A stretch of 64,000 nt of DNA, taken from NCBI GenBank assembly GCA_034670065.1, contig JAXMOG010000001.1:1-64000 (forward strand), in the 5' to 3' direction. Shown in pieces: positions 33,728-42,889 of this stretch. The first letter of the stretch is position 1. Each line of letters begins with the position of its first letter. The notes beneath the pieces were generated by a model, which saw only the letters and a list, made by a program, of their open reading frames with translations, ran no database searches and was not told where the DNA came from. The stretch comes from Mesobacterium_A sp034670065 (GTDB lineage Bacteria; Pseudomonadota; Alphaproteobacteria; Rhodobacterales; Rhodobacteraceae). The translations under genes and the position numbers were made by a program.

Positions 33728-36700
33728 ATGTCTGATCAACGCCATATCACCAAGGGCGGCGCGCCCGAAGGTTTTGACGCCACGCTGGTGCTGGCCGAAG
33801 CCGCCAAGGGCCCGGTTGTGCATATCGCGCGTGATGACAAGCGCATGGCGCAAATGCATGATGCGCTTACGTTTTTTGCGCCAGACATGCCGGTATTGTC
33901 GTTTCCGGGGTGGGATTGTCTGCCGTATGATCGGATTTCCCCAAATGCAGACATTTCCGCTGCGCGAATGGCCACCCTTGCCGGGCTGGTGCATGGCGCG
34001 CCAGAGCGGTTTGTGCTGCTGACCACACTCTCGGCGGCCATGCAGCGGGTTCCGGCGCGGGACATCCTGAAAGAGGCCGCTTTTTCCGCCCGTGTTGGTG
34101 AACGGGTCAATGAAGAAGAGCTTCGCAAGTTCCTGGTACGTATGGGGTTTTCCCAAGCGCCCACAGTCGCCGAACCTGGGGATTATGCCATTCGCGGCGG
34201 CATTATTGATATCTACGCGACGGGGGATGTTGGCCCGGTTCGGCTGGATTTCTTTGGCGATGTTTTGGACGGCGCACGACGGTTTGATCCGATTTCACAG
34301 CGCACCACCGCCAAGTTGGACGTGATCGAACTGGCCCCGGTGTCAGAGGTGATCTTGGACGATCCGTCCATCACGCGGTTCCGCCAGAATTATCGCATCG
34401 AATTTGGCACAGCGGGCAGTGATGATCCGCTGTACGAGGCCGTCAGCGCCGGCCGCAAGCATCAGGGGGTGGAACACTGGCTGCCGTTCTTCCATGCCAA
34501 GCTGGAAACCCTGTTTGACTATGTACCGCAAGCGGTTGTTACCGTGGATGATCAGGTCACGCCGTCGCGTTTGTCGCGCTGGGATACGATTGCCGATCAA
34601 TATGAAACCCGAACATTGGCCATGCAGCAGAAATCGCGCATGGGAACGGTTTACAAACCTGCGCCGCCCGGTTTGTTGTATCTGGATGATGCTGCATGGA
34701 ATGCAGCTGTCGCGCCGCATCGCATTGTACAGTTTCATCCGTTGCCACAGGCCTCTGGCCCCGGTGTTGTGGATGCGGGCGGGCGTATCGGGCGGAATTT
34801 TTCACCTGAACGCCAACAGGAAAGTATCAGCCTTTTTGGCGCCTTGTCTGACCATATTAGTGCAAAACTTCAGGATGGGCCGGTGGTTATCGCCAGCTAT
34901 TCGGAAGGCGCGCGCGAACGTCTGACCGGGCTGATTGAAGACGAAGGTCTGGCGGAAGGCATTCCTATACAAAATGCGACACGGCTGGGCAAAACCGGTT
35001 TGCATCTGGCGGTTTGGGCGTTGGAGGCCGGTTTTATTGCGCCGTGGAATGACGGGCAGATCACGGTTATTTCTGAACAGGATGTTTTGGGCGATCGATT
35101 GATCCGCCAACCCAAAAAACGCAGAAAAGCGGATAACTTCCTGACCGAAGCGCAATCGCTGACACCGGGTGATTTGGTGGTGCATGTTGATCATGGGATC
35201 GGGCGCTACAAAGGGATGGAAGTGATCACCGCCGCTGGCGCCGCGCATGAATGCCTGAGCCTTGAATATGCGGAAGCCGCCAAGCTGTTCCTGCCGGTTG
35301 AAAACATCGAACTGCTGTCGAAATACGGCCATGACGAAGGTTTGTTGGACAGGCTGGGCGGCGGTGCCTGGCAGGCCAAGAAGGCCCGGCTGAAAGAACG
35401 CATTCGCGAGATGGCAGACAAGCTGATCCGCATCGCAGCCGAGCGCGCCTTGCGCAAAGCCCCGATCATGGATCCGCCGCCGGGCGCGTTTGAGGCGTTT
35501 TGCGCCCGGTTCCCGTATCAGGAAACCGACGACCAGCTGCGCGCCATCGAAGATGTCTTGGGCGATATGCATTCCGGTGTTCCGATGGATCGGTTGATTT
35601 GCGGCGATGTTGGATTTGGGAAAACCGAAGTCGCCATGCGCGCGGCCTTTGTGTCTGCCATGTCTGGGTTGCAGGTTGCGGTGATTGCGCCGACCACGCT
35701 GCTGGCGCGCCAACACTACAAAAGCTTTGCCGAACGATTCCGGGGCTTTCCATTGAACGTGCGGCCTTTGTCGCGATTTGTATCGGCCAAAGATGCAGCA
35801 GCAACGCGCGAAGGGATTTCGCGGGGCACTGTTGATATTGTTATCGGCACGCATGCGTTGTTGGCCAAGACGATTAAATTTCGGAACCTTGGCTTGTTAG
35901 TCATTGATGAAGAACAACATTTTGGCGTTAACCACAAAGAACGGCTGAAGCAACTTCGCTCTGATATTCATGTTCTGACACTGACAGCCACACCAATCCC
36001 GCGGACCTTGCAGCTTAGCCTGACCGGGGTACGTGACTTGTCGATCATTGGCACGCCGCCGGTCGATCGTTTGGCGATCCGGACTTATGTGTCGGAATTT
36101 GATCCTGTTTCGATCCGCGAAGCGCTGCTGCGTGAACATTATCGTGGCGGGCAAAGCTTTTTTGTGGTGCCACGCATCAGTGACTTGCCAGAAGTTGAAG
36201 AATTTCTGAAAAACCAGCTGCCCGAGATCAGCTATGTGGTCGCCCATGGTCAGATGGCAGCGGGCGAGCTGGATGATCGGATGAACGCGTTTTATGACGG
36301 AAAATTCGATGTGTTGGTCGCCACGACGATTGTGGAATCCGGCTTGGATATTCCTACGGCCAACACGATGGTTGTGCACCGGGCCGATATGTTTGGCCTG
36401 TCGCAACTGTATCAGATACGTGGGCGGGTGGGCCGATCGAAAACCCGTGCTTATGCCTATATGACCACAAAACCGCGCGGCAAGCTGACCGCAACAGCGG
36501 AAAAGCGGCTGCGGGTTCTGGGCAGCTTGGATACCTTGGGCGCGGGCTTTACGCTGGCATCGCAAGACTTGGATATTCGCGGGGCGGGCAACTTGCTGGG
36601 CGAAGAACAATCTGGCCAGATGCGCGATGTCGGCTACGAGTTGTATCAATCCATGTTGGAGGAGGCGATTGCCAAAATCCGATCCGGAGAGATGGAAGGC

Positions 36701-37174
36701 TTGTCCGAGACGGATGACCAATGGGCGCCTCAGATCAATCTTGGTGTGCCGGTTTTGATCCCCGAAACCTTTGTGCCTGATCTGGATGTGCGTTTGGGAT
36801 TGTACCGCCGTCTTTCCAGCTTGACCCGCAAGGTTGAACTGGAAGGGTTTGCCGCTGAACTGATCGACCGTTTTGGAAAATTACCGCGTGAGGTCAATAC
36901 TTTGCTGTTGATTGTTCGGATCAAGGCGATGTGCAAACGCGCCGGGATATCGAAGCTCGATGGCGGGCCTAAGGGGGCGACCATTCAATTCCACAACGAT
37001 AAATTCGGCAGTCCGGAAGGGTTGGTTGATTACATCAAGGCGCAAAACGGTTTGGCCAAGGTTAAAGACAACAAGATCGTCATCCGGCGCGATTGGAAAA
37101 GCGACGCGGACAAGATCAAAGGTGCCTTTGCAATTGCACGAGACCTGGCGGAAAAGGTTGTGAAGAAAAAGTAA
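33728..37174 (+). CDS. mfd: Transcription-repair coupling factor
   Basis: 1148 residues, the usual size. It removes stalled RNA polymerase at lesions and recruits UvrA. The N-terminal UvrB-homology region binds UvrA. The RNA polymerase-interaction domain (TPGDLVVHVDHGIGRYKGM, about 479-497) follows, then the RecG-like translocase with Walker A GDVGFGKTEVA near 626 and DEEQHFG near 727, motif VI QIRGRVGRSKTRAY, and the C-terminal TRCF domain. It follows the small membrane protein gene closely and converges with the YitT gene. Confidence 0.98.
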   Translation: MSDQRHITKGGAPEGFDATLVLAEAAKGPVVHIARDDKRMAQMHDALTFFAPDMPVLSFPGWDCLPYDRISPNADISAARMATLAGLVHGAPERFVLLTTLSAAMQRVPARDILKEAAFSARVGERVNEEELRKFLVRMGFSQAPTVAEPGDYAIRGGIIDIYATGDVGPVRLDFFGDVLDGARRFDPISQRTTAKLDVIELAPVSEVILDDPSITRFRQNYRIEFGTAGSDDPLYEAVSAGRKHQGVEHWLPFFHAKLETLFDYVPQAVVTVDDQVTPSRLSRWDTIADQYETRTLAMQQKSRMGTVYKPAPPGLLYLDDAAWNAAVAPHRIVQFHPLPQASGPGVVDAGGRIGRNFSPERQQESISLFGALSDHISAKLQDGPVVIASYSEGARERLTGLIEDEGLAEGIPIQNATRLGKTGLHLAVWALEAGFIAPWNDGQITVISEQDVLGDRLIRQPKKRRKADNFLTEAQSLTPGDLVVHVDHGIGRYKGMEVITAAGAAHECLSLEYAEAAKLFLPVENIELLSKYGHDEGLLDRLGGGAWQAKKARLKERIREMADKLIRIAAERALRKAPIMDPPPGAFEAFCARFPYQETDDQLRAIEDVLGDMHSGVPMDRLICGDVGFGKTEVAMRAAFVSAMSGLQVAVIAPTTLLARQHYKSFAERFRGFPLNVRPLSRFVSAKDAAATREGISRGTVDIVIGTHALLAKTIKFRNLGLLVIDEEQHFGVNHKERLKQLRSDIHVLTLTATPIPRTLQLSLTGVRDLSIIGTPPVDRLAIRTYVSEFDPVSIREALLREHYRGGQSFFVVPRISDLPEVEEFLKNQLPEISYVVAHGQMAAGELDDRMNAFYDGKFDVLVATTIVESGLDIPTANTMVVHRADMFGLSQLYQIRGRVGRSKTRAYAYMTTKPRGKLTATAEKRLRVLGSLDTLGAGFTLASQDLDIRGAGNLLGEEQSGQMRDVGYELYQSMLEEAIAKIRSGEMEGLSETDDQWAPQINLGVPVLIPETFVPDLDVRLGLYRRLSSLTRKVELEGFAAELIDRFGKLPREVNTLLLIVRIKAMCKRAGISKLDGGPKGATIQFHNDKFGSPEGLVDYIKAQNGLAKVKDNKIVIRRDWKSDADKIKGAFAIARDLAEKVVKKK

Positions 37175-37177
37175 GCG

Positions 37178-37795
37178 TCAGGACCGTGCAACATAGCGGT
37201 CGTGACGGTGGTTGACGGTGATGATCACGTTCAAAACCACCGCGCCCAGCAAAGACCAAGCCACAGAGGCCAAGGGCAAGACCAACAAAGCCATTGAAAA
37301 CACGAACAGATCAAAGGCCAACTGCACATTGCCTGCCTTGATATCACGGGTGTTTTGCAACCAGACGGCCACAATACCGACCCCGCCCAATGTGGCCCCG
37401 TGCCGAAATAGCAAGATCAACCCAACTCCGGCCAAAATGCCAGCAAACGCAGCGCCAAGGGCTGGATGCAGGTCATTTATTGTCATCGCATGGGGGATCA
37501 TTTCCGTCATGGCGGACATCACGGTGACAGCGATCAGCGTTTTTACGGTGAACCGCTTGCCAAATTTGCGCAACGCCAAGGCGTAGAAGGGCAGGTTGAT
37601 CAGAAAGAATATCCAGCCAAACGTCCAGCCGGTGGGGATGGCGATGATCAACGACAGGCCCGCCAATTGGCCTGTGACCAGATCAGAGGCGCGCAGAAAC
37701 TGGACAGACAGGGCGACAAGTGTCGCGCCAACAAGGATACCTTGGGCGTCTTCGACCAGTGAATGTCGGGTGCTGGGGGGTGTTTCAAAAAGCAT
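37178..37795 (-). CDS. YitT-family membrane protein
   Basis: 205 residues, with about five membrane helices and the family's typical Gly/Thr-rich turns (DLVTGQLAGLSLIIAIPTGW; FRHGATLGGVGIVAVWLQN). YitT/DUF161 proteins are inner-membrane proteins of unknown transport function. Members often have a C-terminal DUF2179 domain; this short form lacks it. The gene ends 3 bp from mfd, tail to tail. Confidence 0.85.
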   Translation of the reverse strand: MLFETPPSTRHSLVEDAQGILVGATLVALSVQFLRASDLVTGQLAGLSLIIAIPTGWTFGWIFFLINLPFYALALRKFGKRFTVKTLIAVTVMSAMTEMIPHAMTINDLHPALGAAFAGILAGVGLILLFRHGATLGGVGIVAVWLQNTRDIKAGNVQLAFDLFVFSMALLVLPLASVAWSLLGAVVLNVIITVNHRHDRYVARS

Positions 37796-38001
37796 GTGGC
37801 TGTGTAGCGGCGCTTAACCAGGGATGGAAGCGGTGCTGATGTGAAAACAGCCGGTGTGATGTTGGGGTGCTGAAAAATGTATCGGTGGTTCCGATCAGAC
37901 AGTTTCAGCGACTTGTTCGTGCAGGCCCAATAAAAGGGGCCGGGACGGATAAATGAATTAATTGTAATTCCGAAGAATTATATAAATTTATTTAAGGTCA
38001 A

Positions 38002-38100
38002 TTATTGCCCAAATACCACTGGCGCATCAACATTTTCGGATTTACCGAAAAGAACCAAATCCAGAGCAACGACGGTGGCCATGCCAAGCAGAAAGATCAT
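38002..38100 (-). CDS. 32-residue single-pass membrane miniprotein, copy 2
   Basis: Nearly identical to the product of the upstream copy: an N-terminal hydrophobic helix (MIFLLGMATVVALDLVLFGK) and a short polar tail ending in VFGQ. The start overlaps the stop of copy 1 (ATGA), so it is translated by coupling. The differences between the copies are mainly conservative, indicating selection on protein. Function unknown; the size suits stress- or respiration-related membrane miniproteins. Confidence 0.55.
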   Translation of the reverse strand: MIFLLGMATVVALDLVLFGKSENVDAPVVFGQ

Positions 38101-38195
38101 TGGCCAAATACCTTCGGTGCGTTTGTGTTTTCAGACTTACCAAACAGAACCAAGTCCAGAGTTACGATTGCGGCCATACCAAGCAGAAAGATCAT
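38097..38195 (-). CDS. 32-residue single-pass membrane miniprotein, copy 1
   Basis: Encodes MIFLLGMAAIVTLDLVLFGK plus a polar tail ending in KVFGQ. A TAAGGA ribosome-binding site precedes the ATG. The gene overlaps copy 2 by 4 nt, and a third relative lies at 38862-38957. Upstream is a conserved, structured leader (38221-38282) also found before the third copy. Three related tiny genes with shared leaders make a chance open frame unlikely. Confidence 0.6.
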   Translation of the reverse strand: MIFLLGMAAIVTLDLVLFGKSENTNAPKVFGQ

Positions 38196-38220
38196 TTTCG
38201 TATTCCTTAGTGTCTTTGCT

Positions 38221-38282
38221 GCCCCCACAGAAGTGATACGAAATGAGGCCCAATTGTGGCAAGCAAAAGCCACATTTGGGCC
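38221..38282 (-). promoter_or_regulatory. Structured leader of the miniprotein pair
   Basis: A 14-bp near-perfect hairpin (38282-38269 with 38260-38247) is followed toward the gene by a block (38246-38221) that is conserved in the leader at 38983-39051. The stem sequences differ between the two leaders, yet pairing is kept in both. This covariation argues for a functional RNA structure rather than coding conservation. Confidence 0.5.
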
Positions 38283-38698
38283 GTGTTTTGCCATATTTGC
38301 CCTAATTCTGTTGTGGAATTGGAAATAGAAGGTGCCATTGGGCACAATTGTTCGCAATCGCACTCGATTTGAGTGCAATTTTCGCCAAGCCGGCGAATCG
38401 AATCGGACCACTGACTTTTGAAATGTGACGCGATCTGCCACATTTCGATCAGTGGTTCGCGCATAGTTCATGCGCGATGGGGACGTTGGAACCGTCGCCC
38501 ATTGATCCGGCGCTGCCAGTAAGGGCGGGCCAGGTGGTTCGATTTCCACACGGTTTGACGGTTACGCGGATTAGGCGGCGCAACACGGCTGTGCGTGCGG
38601 TTGCAGACAAAGCTGCAAATGCAATTCGAGCCGCTTCCGTGGAACGGGCGGCATAAGAATATCAGTCTGCTGAATAATCACAGACGAATATCATTGTC

Positions 38699-38726
38699 GG
38701 TGTCGGGCAGGAACCTGCCCGACACC
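38699..38726. repeat. 28-bp near-continuous palindrome
   Basis: Two perfectly complementary 13-mers are separated only by AA. There is no U-tract on either strand. It lies in a 666-bp non-coding interval between the miniprotein genes, of which the rest shows nothing recognisable. It may be a protein-binding palindrome or a very stable hairpin. Confidence 0.5.
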
Positions 38727-38861
38727 TGGCCATACCAGTGACCACACTCGTACGAACCTGATGCTACTTGTTACCAGATACAAAAATCACTCTGGCGATA
38801 TACGTTCTAAAACTGGTTACCGATAAAAAGAGAAAGTCTCCAAATTGATTTGAGAGTGCGA

Positions 38862-38957
38862 TTACGCTCGATAGTCAGCGGGTGCCTTTTCCGGAGTCCG
38901 GCCAAAAATCAGCAGGTCCAGTGACAGGACAAAAGCTATACCAAGCAGATACATCAT
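38862..38957 (-). CDS. 31-residue single-pass membrane miniprotein, copy 3
   Basis: Encodes MMYLLGIAFVLSLDLLIFGR followed by a tail rich in Pro and Ala. It is clearly related to the pair at 38002-38195 (same LLG, LDL and FG positions). Preceded by a GAAGGG site and by the second copy of the structured leader. The more divergent sequence suggests an older duplication. Confidence 0.55.
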   Translation of the reverse strand: MMYLLGIAFVLSLDLLIFGRTPEKAPADYRA

Positions 38958-38982
38958 CAGATTTACCCTTCGCGTTATCGCT

Positions 38983-39051
38983 GCCCCCAACCAAGTGATA
39001 CGAAGTGGGGCTGAATTGGGGCAAGGAAAAGCATTATTTCGCCCCAAATTC
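38983..39051 (-). promoter_or_regulatory. Structured leader of miniprotein copy 3
   Basis: Contains an 11/10-bp hairpin (39051-39041 with 39022-39013) in the same position as the hairpin before copy 1, followed by the shared block with GTATCAC and a run of G. Nucleotide changes between the two leaders are not biased to third codon positions, so conservation is probably at RNA or DNA level. Confidence 0.5.
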
Positions 39052-39139
39052 GCCCTTTTTGCCCCAATTCCGTTGAATGGAACAATCCTAATATCTGGGA
39101 TTTCGGGAATTGTTGATGTTTTGGAAACGTAGGAACAAA

Positions 39140-39176
39140 GAAACGCCCGAATCGCATTGGCGATATCGGGCGTTTC
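39140..39176 (-). terminator. Intrinsic terminator of icd
   Basis: A perfect 11-bp stem (39140-39150 with 39166-39176) is followed on the minus strand by a U-rich stretch. It lies 80 bp after the icd stop codon. Confidence 0.8.
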
Positions 39177-39254
39177 ATTCGAAATTGCGGCAGGCGTGCC
39201 TTATTTGGTCAGGTCACACGTCAACCAAGGGGGAGGGCGCGTGGTACAGGCACG

Positions 39255-40469
39255 TTAGCCAGCCAGCGCCTTGTTCAGGTTTTCGTCGATCTTTTCGAGG
39301 AAGCCCATTGTTGTCAGCCAGCCTTGGTCCGGGCCAACCAGCAGCGCCAAATCCTTGGTCATGTAGCCGTCTTCGACCGTATCAACGATGACCTGCTCCA
39401 GCGTGGTGGCAAATGTCATCAGGGCGTCGTTGCTGTCCAGCTTGGCGCGGTGCTTCAGACCGCCAGTCCAAGCATAAATGGACGCAATGGAGTTGGTAGA
39501 GGTGGCTTCGCCGGCCTGATGCTGGCGGTAATGGCGCGTCACCGTACCATGGGCGGCCTCTGCCTCGACGATCATGCCATCGGGGGTCATCAGTTGCGAT
39601 GCCATCATTCCCAGCGATCCGAAGCCCTGTGCCACGGTGTCAGACTGCACGTCGCCATCATAGTTCTTGCAGGCCCAAACAAATCCGCCGTTCCATTTCA
39701 TGGCGCAAGCCACCATGTCGTCGATCAGTCGATGCTCATACCAAATCTTCTTGGCTTCGAACTGATCTTTGAACTCGGCATCAAAGATTTCCTGAAACAG
39801 CTCCAGAAAGCGACCGTCATACTGTTTTAGGATCGTATTCTTGGTGGACAGGTAAACCGGCCAACCCATGTTCAGGCCATAGTTGAACGAGGCGCGCGCA
39901 AAATCGCGGATCGAGTCATCAAGGTTGTACATACCCATAAAGACACCGGCGGATGGCGCCTGATAGACCTCTTTCTCGATCTCTTCACCGTTTTCACCGA
40001 CCCATTTCATGGTCAGTGTGCCAGCGCTGGGAAATTTGAAATCCGTGGCTTTGTATTGATCGCCGAATGCGTGACGGCCAATCACAATGGGGCGCGTCCA
40101 GCCAGGAACCAACCGCGGTACGTTTTTGCAGATGATGGGCTGGCGGAAAACCACACCGCCCAGAATATTGCGGATCGTCCCATTTGGGCTGCGCCACATC
40201 TGCTTCAGGCCAAACTCTTCGACACGGGCTTCGTCTGGTGTGATCGTGGCGCATTTTACGGCTACGCCGACTTCCTTGGTCTTTTCGGCCGCATCGATGG
40301 TGATCTGGTCATTCGTGCGGTCCCGCTCTTGGATGCCCAGATCGTAGTAGAGCAGGTCGATATCAAGGTAGGGCAGGATCAGTTTATCTTTGATGAACTG
40401 CCACATGATGCGGGTCATTTCATCACCGTCCATTTCGACGATGGGGTTCTCAACCTTAATCTTGGTCAA
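39255..40469 (-). CDS. icd: NADP-dependent isocitrate dehydrogenase
   Basis: 404 residues of the IDH2 (eukaryotic/alphaproteobacterial) subfamily. It oxidises isocitrate to 2-oxoglutarate and CO2 in the TCA cycle. Visible are the substrate-binding block WRSPNGTIRNILGGVVFRQPI, the loop with conserved YKATDF and the metal ligands in DMVACAMKWNGGFVWACKNYDGDVQSD. The cofactor region EAAHGTVTRHYRQH is that of NADP-dependent enzymes. Monocistronic, with its own terminator. Confidence 0.98.
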   Translation of the reverse strand: MTKIKVENPIVEMDGDEMTRIMWQFIKDKLILPYLDIDLLYYDLGIQERDRTNDQITIDAAEKTKEVGVAVKCATITPDEARVEEFGLKQMWRSPNGTIRNILGGVVFRQPIICKNVPRLVPGWTRPIVIGRHAFGDQYKATDFKFPSAGTLTMKWVGENGEEIEKEVYQAPSAGVFMGMYNLDDSIRDFARASFNYGLNMGWPVYLSTKNTILKQYDGRFLELFQEIFDAEFKDQFEAKKIWYEHRLIDDMVACAMKWNGGFVWACKNYDGDVQSDTVAQGFGSLGMMASQLMTPDGMIVEAEAAHGTVTRHYRQHQAGEATSTNSIASIYAWTGGLKHRAKLDSNDALMTFATTLEQVIVDTVEDGYMTKDLALLVGPDQGWLTTMGFLEKIDENLNKALAG

Positions 40470-40567
40470 CGCGCTGTCTCCTGGATGGTTTGCTGTGGTC
40501 TATGGTGCGTCTAGCGGAGTTTGGCGACGATTCCTAGACGGTATGCAAACGTATACCGAAAGAAGAG

Positions 40568-41779
40568 CTATTCTGCCGACACCGTTTGAGGAGATGGCCC
40601 CATTCGCAGCATCAAGACCAAAGCAAGTGCACTTTGAACAAGGATCCCAACAGCCAGGGGCATGGGGGTGCCGTCAAACATCAACCCAACCGGAATCGCC
40701 AGAATGACTGAGATCACTGTGGCCACCGCCCCGATGATCGACGCGGCGCTGCCCGCTATGTGGCCGACAGGTTCCATCGCAATGGCGTTCAGATTGCCAA
40801 TCACCATTCCCGTTTGAAAGAAGATTGACGTTTGCCAGACCACGAAAACACCCAGCGCAACTGCACCCGTTGGTGCAGATAGCCAATATAGAACAATCAG
40901 AAGAGCACCGACCAACTGTGCGATCGTTGCGATTGTGACCATGAAATGCATGCCCAATCGCCCAACCAGCCAAGCGTTCAACAAGCTTGAGGAGCCAGAT
41001 AGAGCGGCGATCAACCCAAACCAAAGTGGAAAGTTTTCAGCCTGATCAAAGGTGATGTCAAAAATCTGCTGGGTCGATGACAGGGTCGAAAACAAGATGC
41101 CAAAGGCAAAGGACTGCGCAAGGATCGACAGACGAACGCGAGGTAGCGCCATCATTTCGGCGGCGGCGGCCCAAATGGTTGACAACCGAAACGGCCGCCG
41201 TGCCTCGATCGGCAGCGTTTCCTGAAGGCGGAATTGCATCCAAAAGGTAAAGATCAAGGTGAAGATCACAAAGGCCACGAAGATCCCGCGCCACCCGCTG
41301 AAGGCGGCAAGACCGGCACCAATGGTTGGGGCCATGGCGGGCACGAGCGTGAAGATCACCATAATGAAGGACATCGTGCGGGCCATCTCTCGGCCCGACA
41401 GCAGGTCACGAATAATCGCGAGAGCCACAACCCGAGGGCCGGCGGCACCCAATCCTTGAACAAGGCGGGCGGCCAGCATCAATTCCAGGTTTTGGGACAT
41501 GGCGGCCAATCCAGCGCCTACAATATAAAGAACCGAACTGGCCAAGACCACGCGTTTACGGCCAAAGCTGTCTGACAATGGTCCGGTAACAAAGGTGCCC
41601 AGGCCCATGCCCAGAATGAAAGCAGTCAGGACCAGCTGAATTCTGTTCGGATCTTTGGGCTGCAATGAGTCAATCATTTCGGGCAGCACGGGCAACATTG
41701 CGTCTACGGAAAACGAAATTGTTGCGAACATCATGGCGATCAACGCCACGAGCTCAGTCCTAGAAATCGTGATAGGCAT
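40568..41779 (-). CDS. MFS multidrug efflux protein, Bcr/CflA family
   Basis: 403 residues with 12 predicted membrane helices. The cytoplasmic loop between helices 2 and 3 has the MFS motif GPLSDSFGRKRV, and helix 4-5 carries RLVQGLGAAGPRVVALAIIRDL, the Bcr/CflA form of motif C. These inner-membrane pumps export drugs such as chloramphenicol, bicyclomycin or sulfonamides by proton antiport; the substrate here is unknown. The gene stands alone between icd and a K+ channel gene. Confidence 0.92.
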   Translation of the reverse strand: MPITISRTELVALIAMMFATISFSVDAMLPVLPEMIDSLQPKDPNRIQLVLTAFILGMGLGTFVTGPLSDSFGRKRVVLASSVLYIVGAGLAAMSQNLELMLAARLVQGLGAAGPRVVALAIIRDLLSGREMARTMSFIMVIFTLVPAMAPTIGAGLAAFSGWRGIFVAFVIFTLIFTFWMQFRLQETLPIEARRPFRLSTIWAAAAEMMALPRVRLSILAQSFAFGILFSTLSSTQQIFDITFDQAENFPLWFGLIAALSGSSSLLNAWLVGRLGMHFMVTIATIAQLVGALLIVLYWLSAPTGAVALGVFVVWQTSIFFQTGMVIGNLNAIAMEPVGHIAGSAASIIGAVATVISVILAIPVGLMFDGTPMPLAVGILVQSALALVLMLRMGPSPQTVSAE

Positions 41780-41851
41780 GGGAGACCCGGCTTTTCAGTG
41801 AAGGTTACGGGCTACACCCGCTGTGTGACCGCCACAAGACATGTCACAGCC

Positions 41852-42229
41852 TCAATCAGTTTTTGTACTTGGTTCAGAATTACTTGCTTCTTTTCGCGGC
41901 GCATCATCAGAATTGGCCGCGTCGGTTTCCAGCATGGCCACCAACGTTTCTACATGTTCTTCGCGTTTACGCATGGCAAAGCTGCCAAATTGTTGAATTG
42001 TTACGGCAAAAACGCCCAAACCCAACAGGATAAAGACAGTGGTTCCAATCTTGCCAGCCACCGTTGTGGGCACCAAGCTGCCATATCCAACAGTGGATAG
42101 GGTCACGACAGTGAAAAAATAGCTGTCCAGCCAGCTCCAGCCTTCAATAAAGTGAAAAAACACTGTGCCGCCGCCAATGATTGTGGCCAAGGTCGAGATC
42201 AAGGTTAGTGCAAGTAAACGTCTTTTCAT
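41852..42229 (-). CDS. Small two-helix potassium channel
   Basis: 125 residues. One outer membrane helix, a pore helix with the K+ selectivity filter TVGYG, and an inner helix (residues 60-82) make the minimal KcsA-like subunit, which would act as a tetramer in the inner membrane. A charged cytoplasmic tail of 45 residues follows; it has no RCK domain. Gating signal unknown. The gene follows DsbA/FrnE by 27 bp on the same strand and may be part of that operon. Confidence 0.9.
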   Translation of the reverse strand: MKRRLLALTLISTLATIIGGGTVFFHFIEGWSWLDSYFFTVVTLSTVGYGSLVPTTVAGKIGTTVFILLGLGVFAVTIQQFGSFAMRKREEHVETLVAMLETDAANSDDAPRKEASNSEPSTKTD

Positions 42230-42256
42230 TTACGCCCTTTCAGCCGTCCTCTCGGG

Positions 42257-42889
42257 TTACGCGGTTTGCGCCAGTTCATCCAAAACCTTCAGCCAAAGGT
42301 CTGTAGGCTGCGCGCCCGGCACCGCGTGTTGCCCGGCCACAATAAATGTGGGGACAGCGTTTACGCCCATACCGCGGGCTGCGGCGTCCTGATCAGTGAT
42401 CTCTTGGCGGTCTGCGGTGCTGTTGAGAAGTTTCAGCACGATAGAGGCATCCATACCCGCCGTATCGGCGATATCGCCCAGCACTTCATGTTCGCTGATG
42501 TCGCGGCCTTCTATGAAGTACGCATGAAAAAGCATTGAAACGACTGGTGTTTGACACTCTTCCAACCCGGCCCAATGGATCAACCGGTGTGCGTTCATGG
42601 TGTTTGGCGTTCGTTTGATATCTTCCAGGTTCAGCTTCAGACCGGCCTTTTCTGCATGCTCGGAAACCGGCAGATAGGCGGCAATGGCTTTGTCCTTGCC
42701 GCCAAATTTCGTTTCCAGATAGGTGCGACGGTCAATTCCTTCGGCGGGCATGTCCGGGTTCAATTGGAACGGATGCCAGCGGACAAAAAACGGGTGATTG
42801 GGCCGTTGTTCCAGTGCCCGGTCCAGATTGGTTTTGCCAATATAGCACCAAGGACAGATCGGATCTGAGAAAATATCTAAGTTTACCAT
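42257..42889 (-). CDS. DsbA-family oxidoreductase, FrnE-like
   Basis: 210 residues, cytoplasmic (no signal peptide). The thioredoxin-fold active site is CPWC (about residues 13-16) in IFSDPICPWCYIGK, followed by the DsbA helical insertion and the cis-Pro loop (NAVPTFIVAGQHAVPGAQP). FrnE-like proteins are disulfide oxidoreductases or isomerases linked to oxidative stress. The gene overlaps the acyl-CoA synthetase gene by 7 nt, so the two are co-translated. Confidence 0.9.
   Translation of the reverse strand: MVNLDIFSDPICPWCYIGKTNLDRALEQRPNHPFFVRWHPFQLNPDMPAEGIDRRTYLETKFGGKDKAIAAYLPVSEHAEKAGLKLNLEDIKRTPNTMNAHRLIHWAGLEECQTPVVSMLFHAYFIEGRDISEHEVLGDIADTAGMDASIVLKLLNSTADRQEITDQDAAARGMGVNAVPTFIVAGQHAVPGAQPTDLWLKVLDELAQTA

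Noticed and set aside
34802..35854. 350-residue minus-strand frame inside mfd
   Set aside because: It is antisense to conserved mfd domains and rich in His/Arg/Gln, as expected for a reading shadow of a GC-rich gene.
38221..39051. Reading the two leaders as an N-terminal extension of the miniproteins
   Set aside because: They are in frame and partly alike, but differences fall at first and second codon positions as often as third, the start codons do not match and the real ribosome-binding sites lie directly before the short ATGs.
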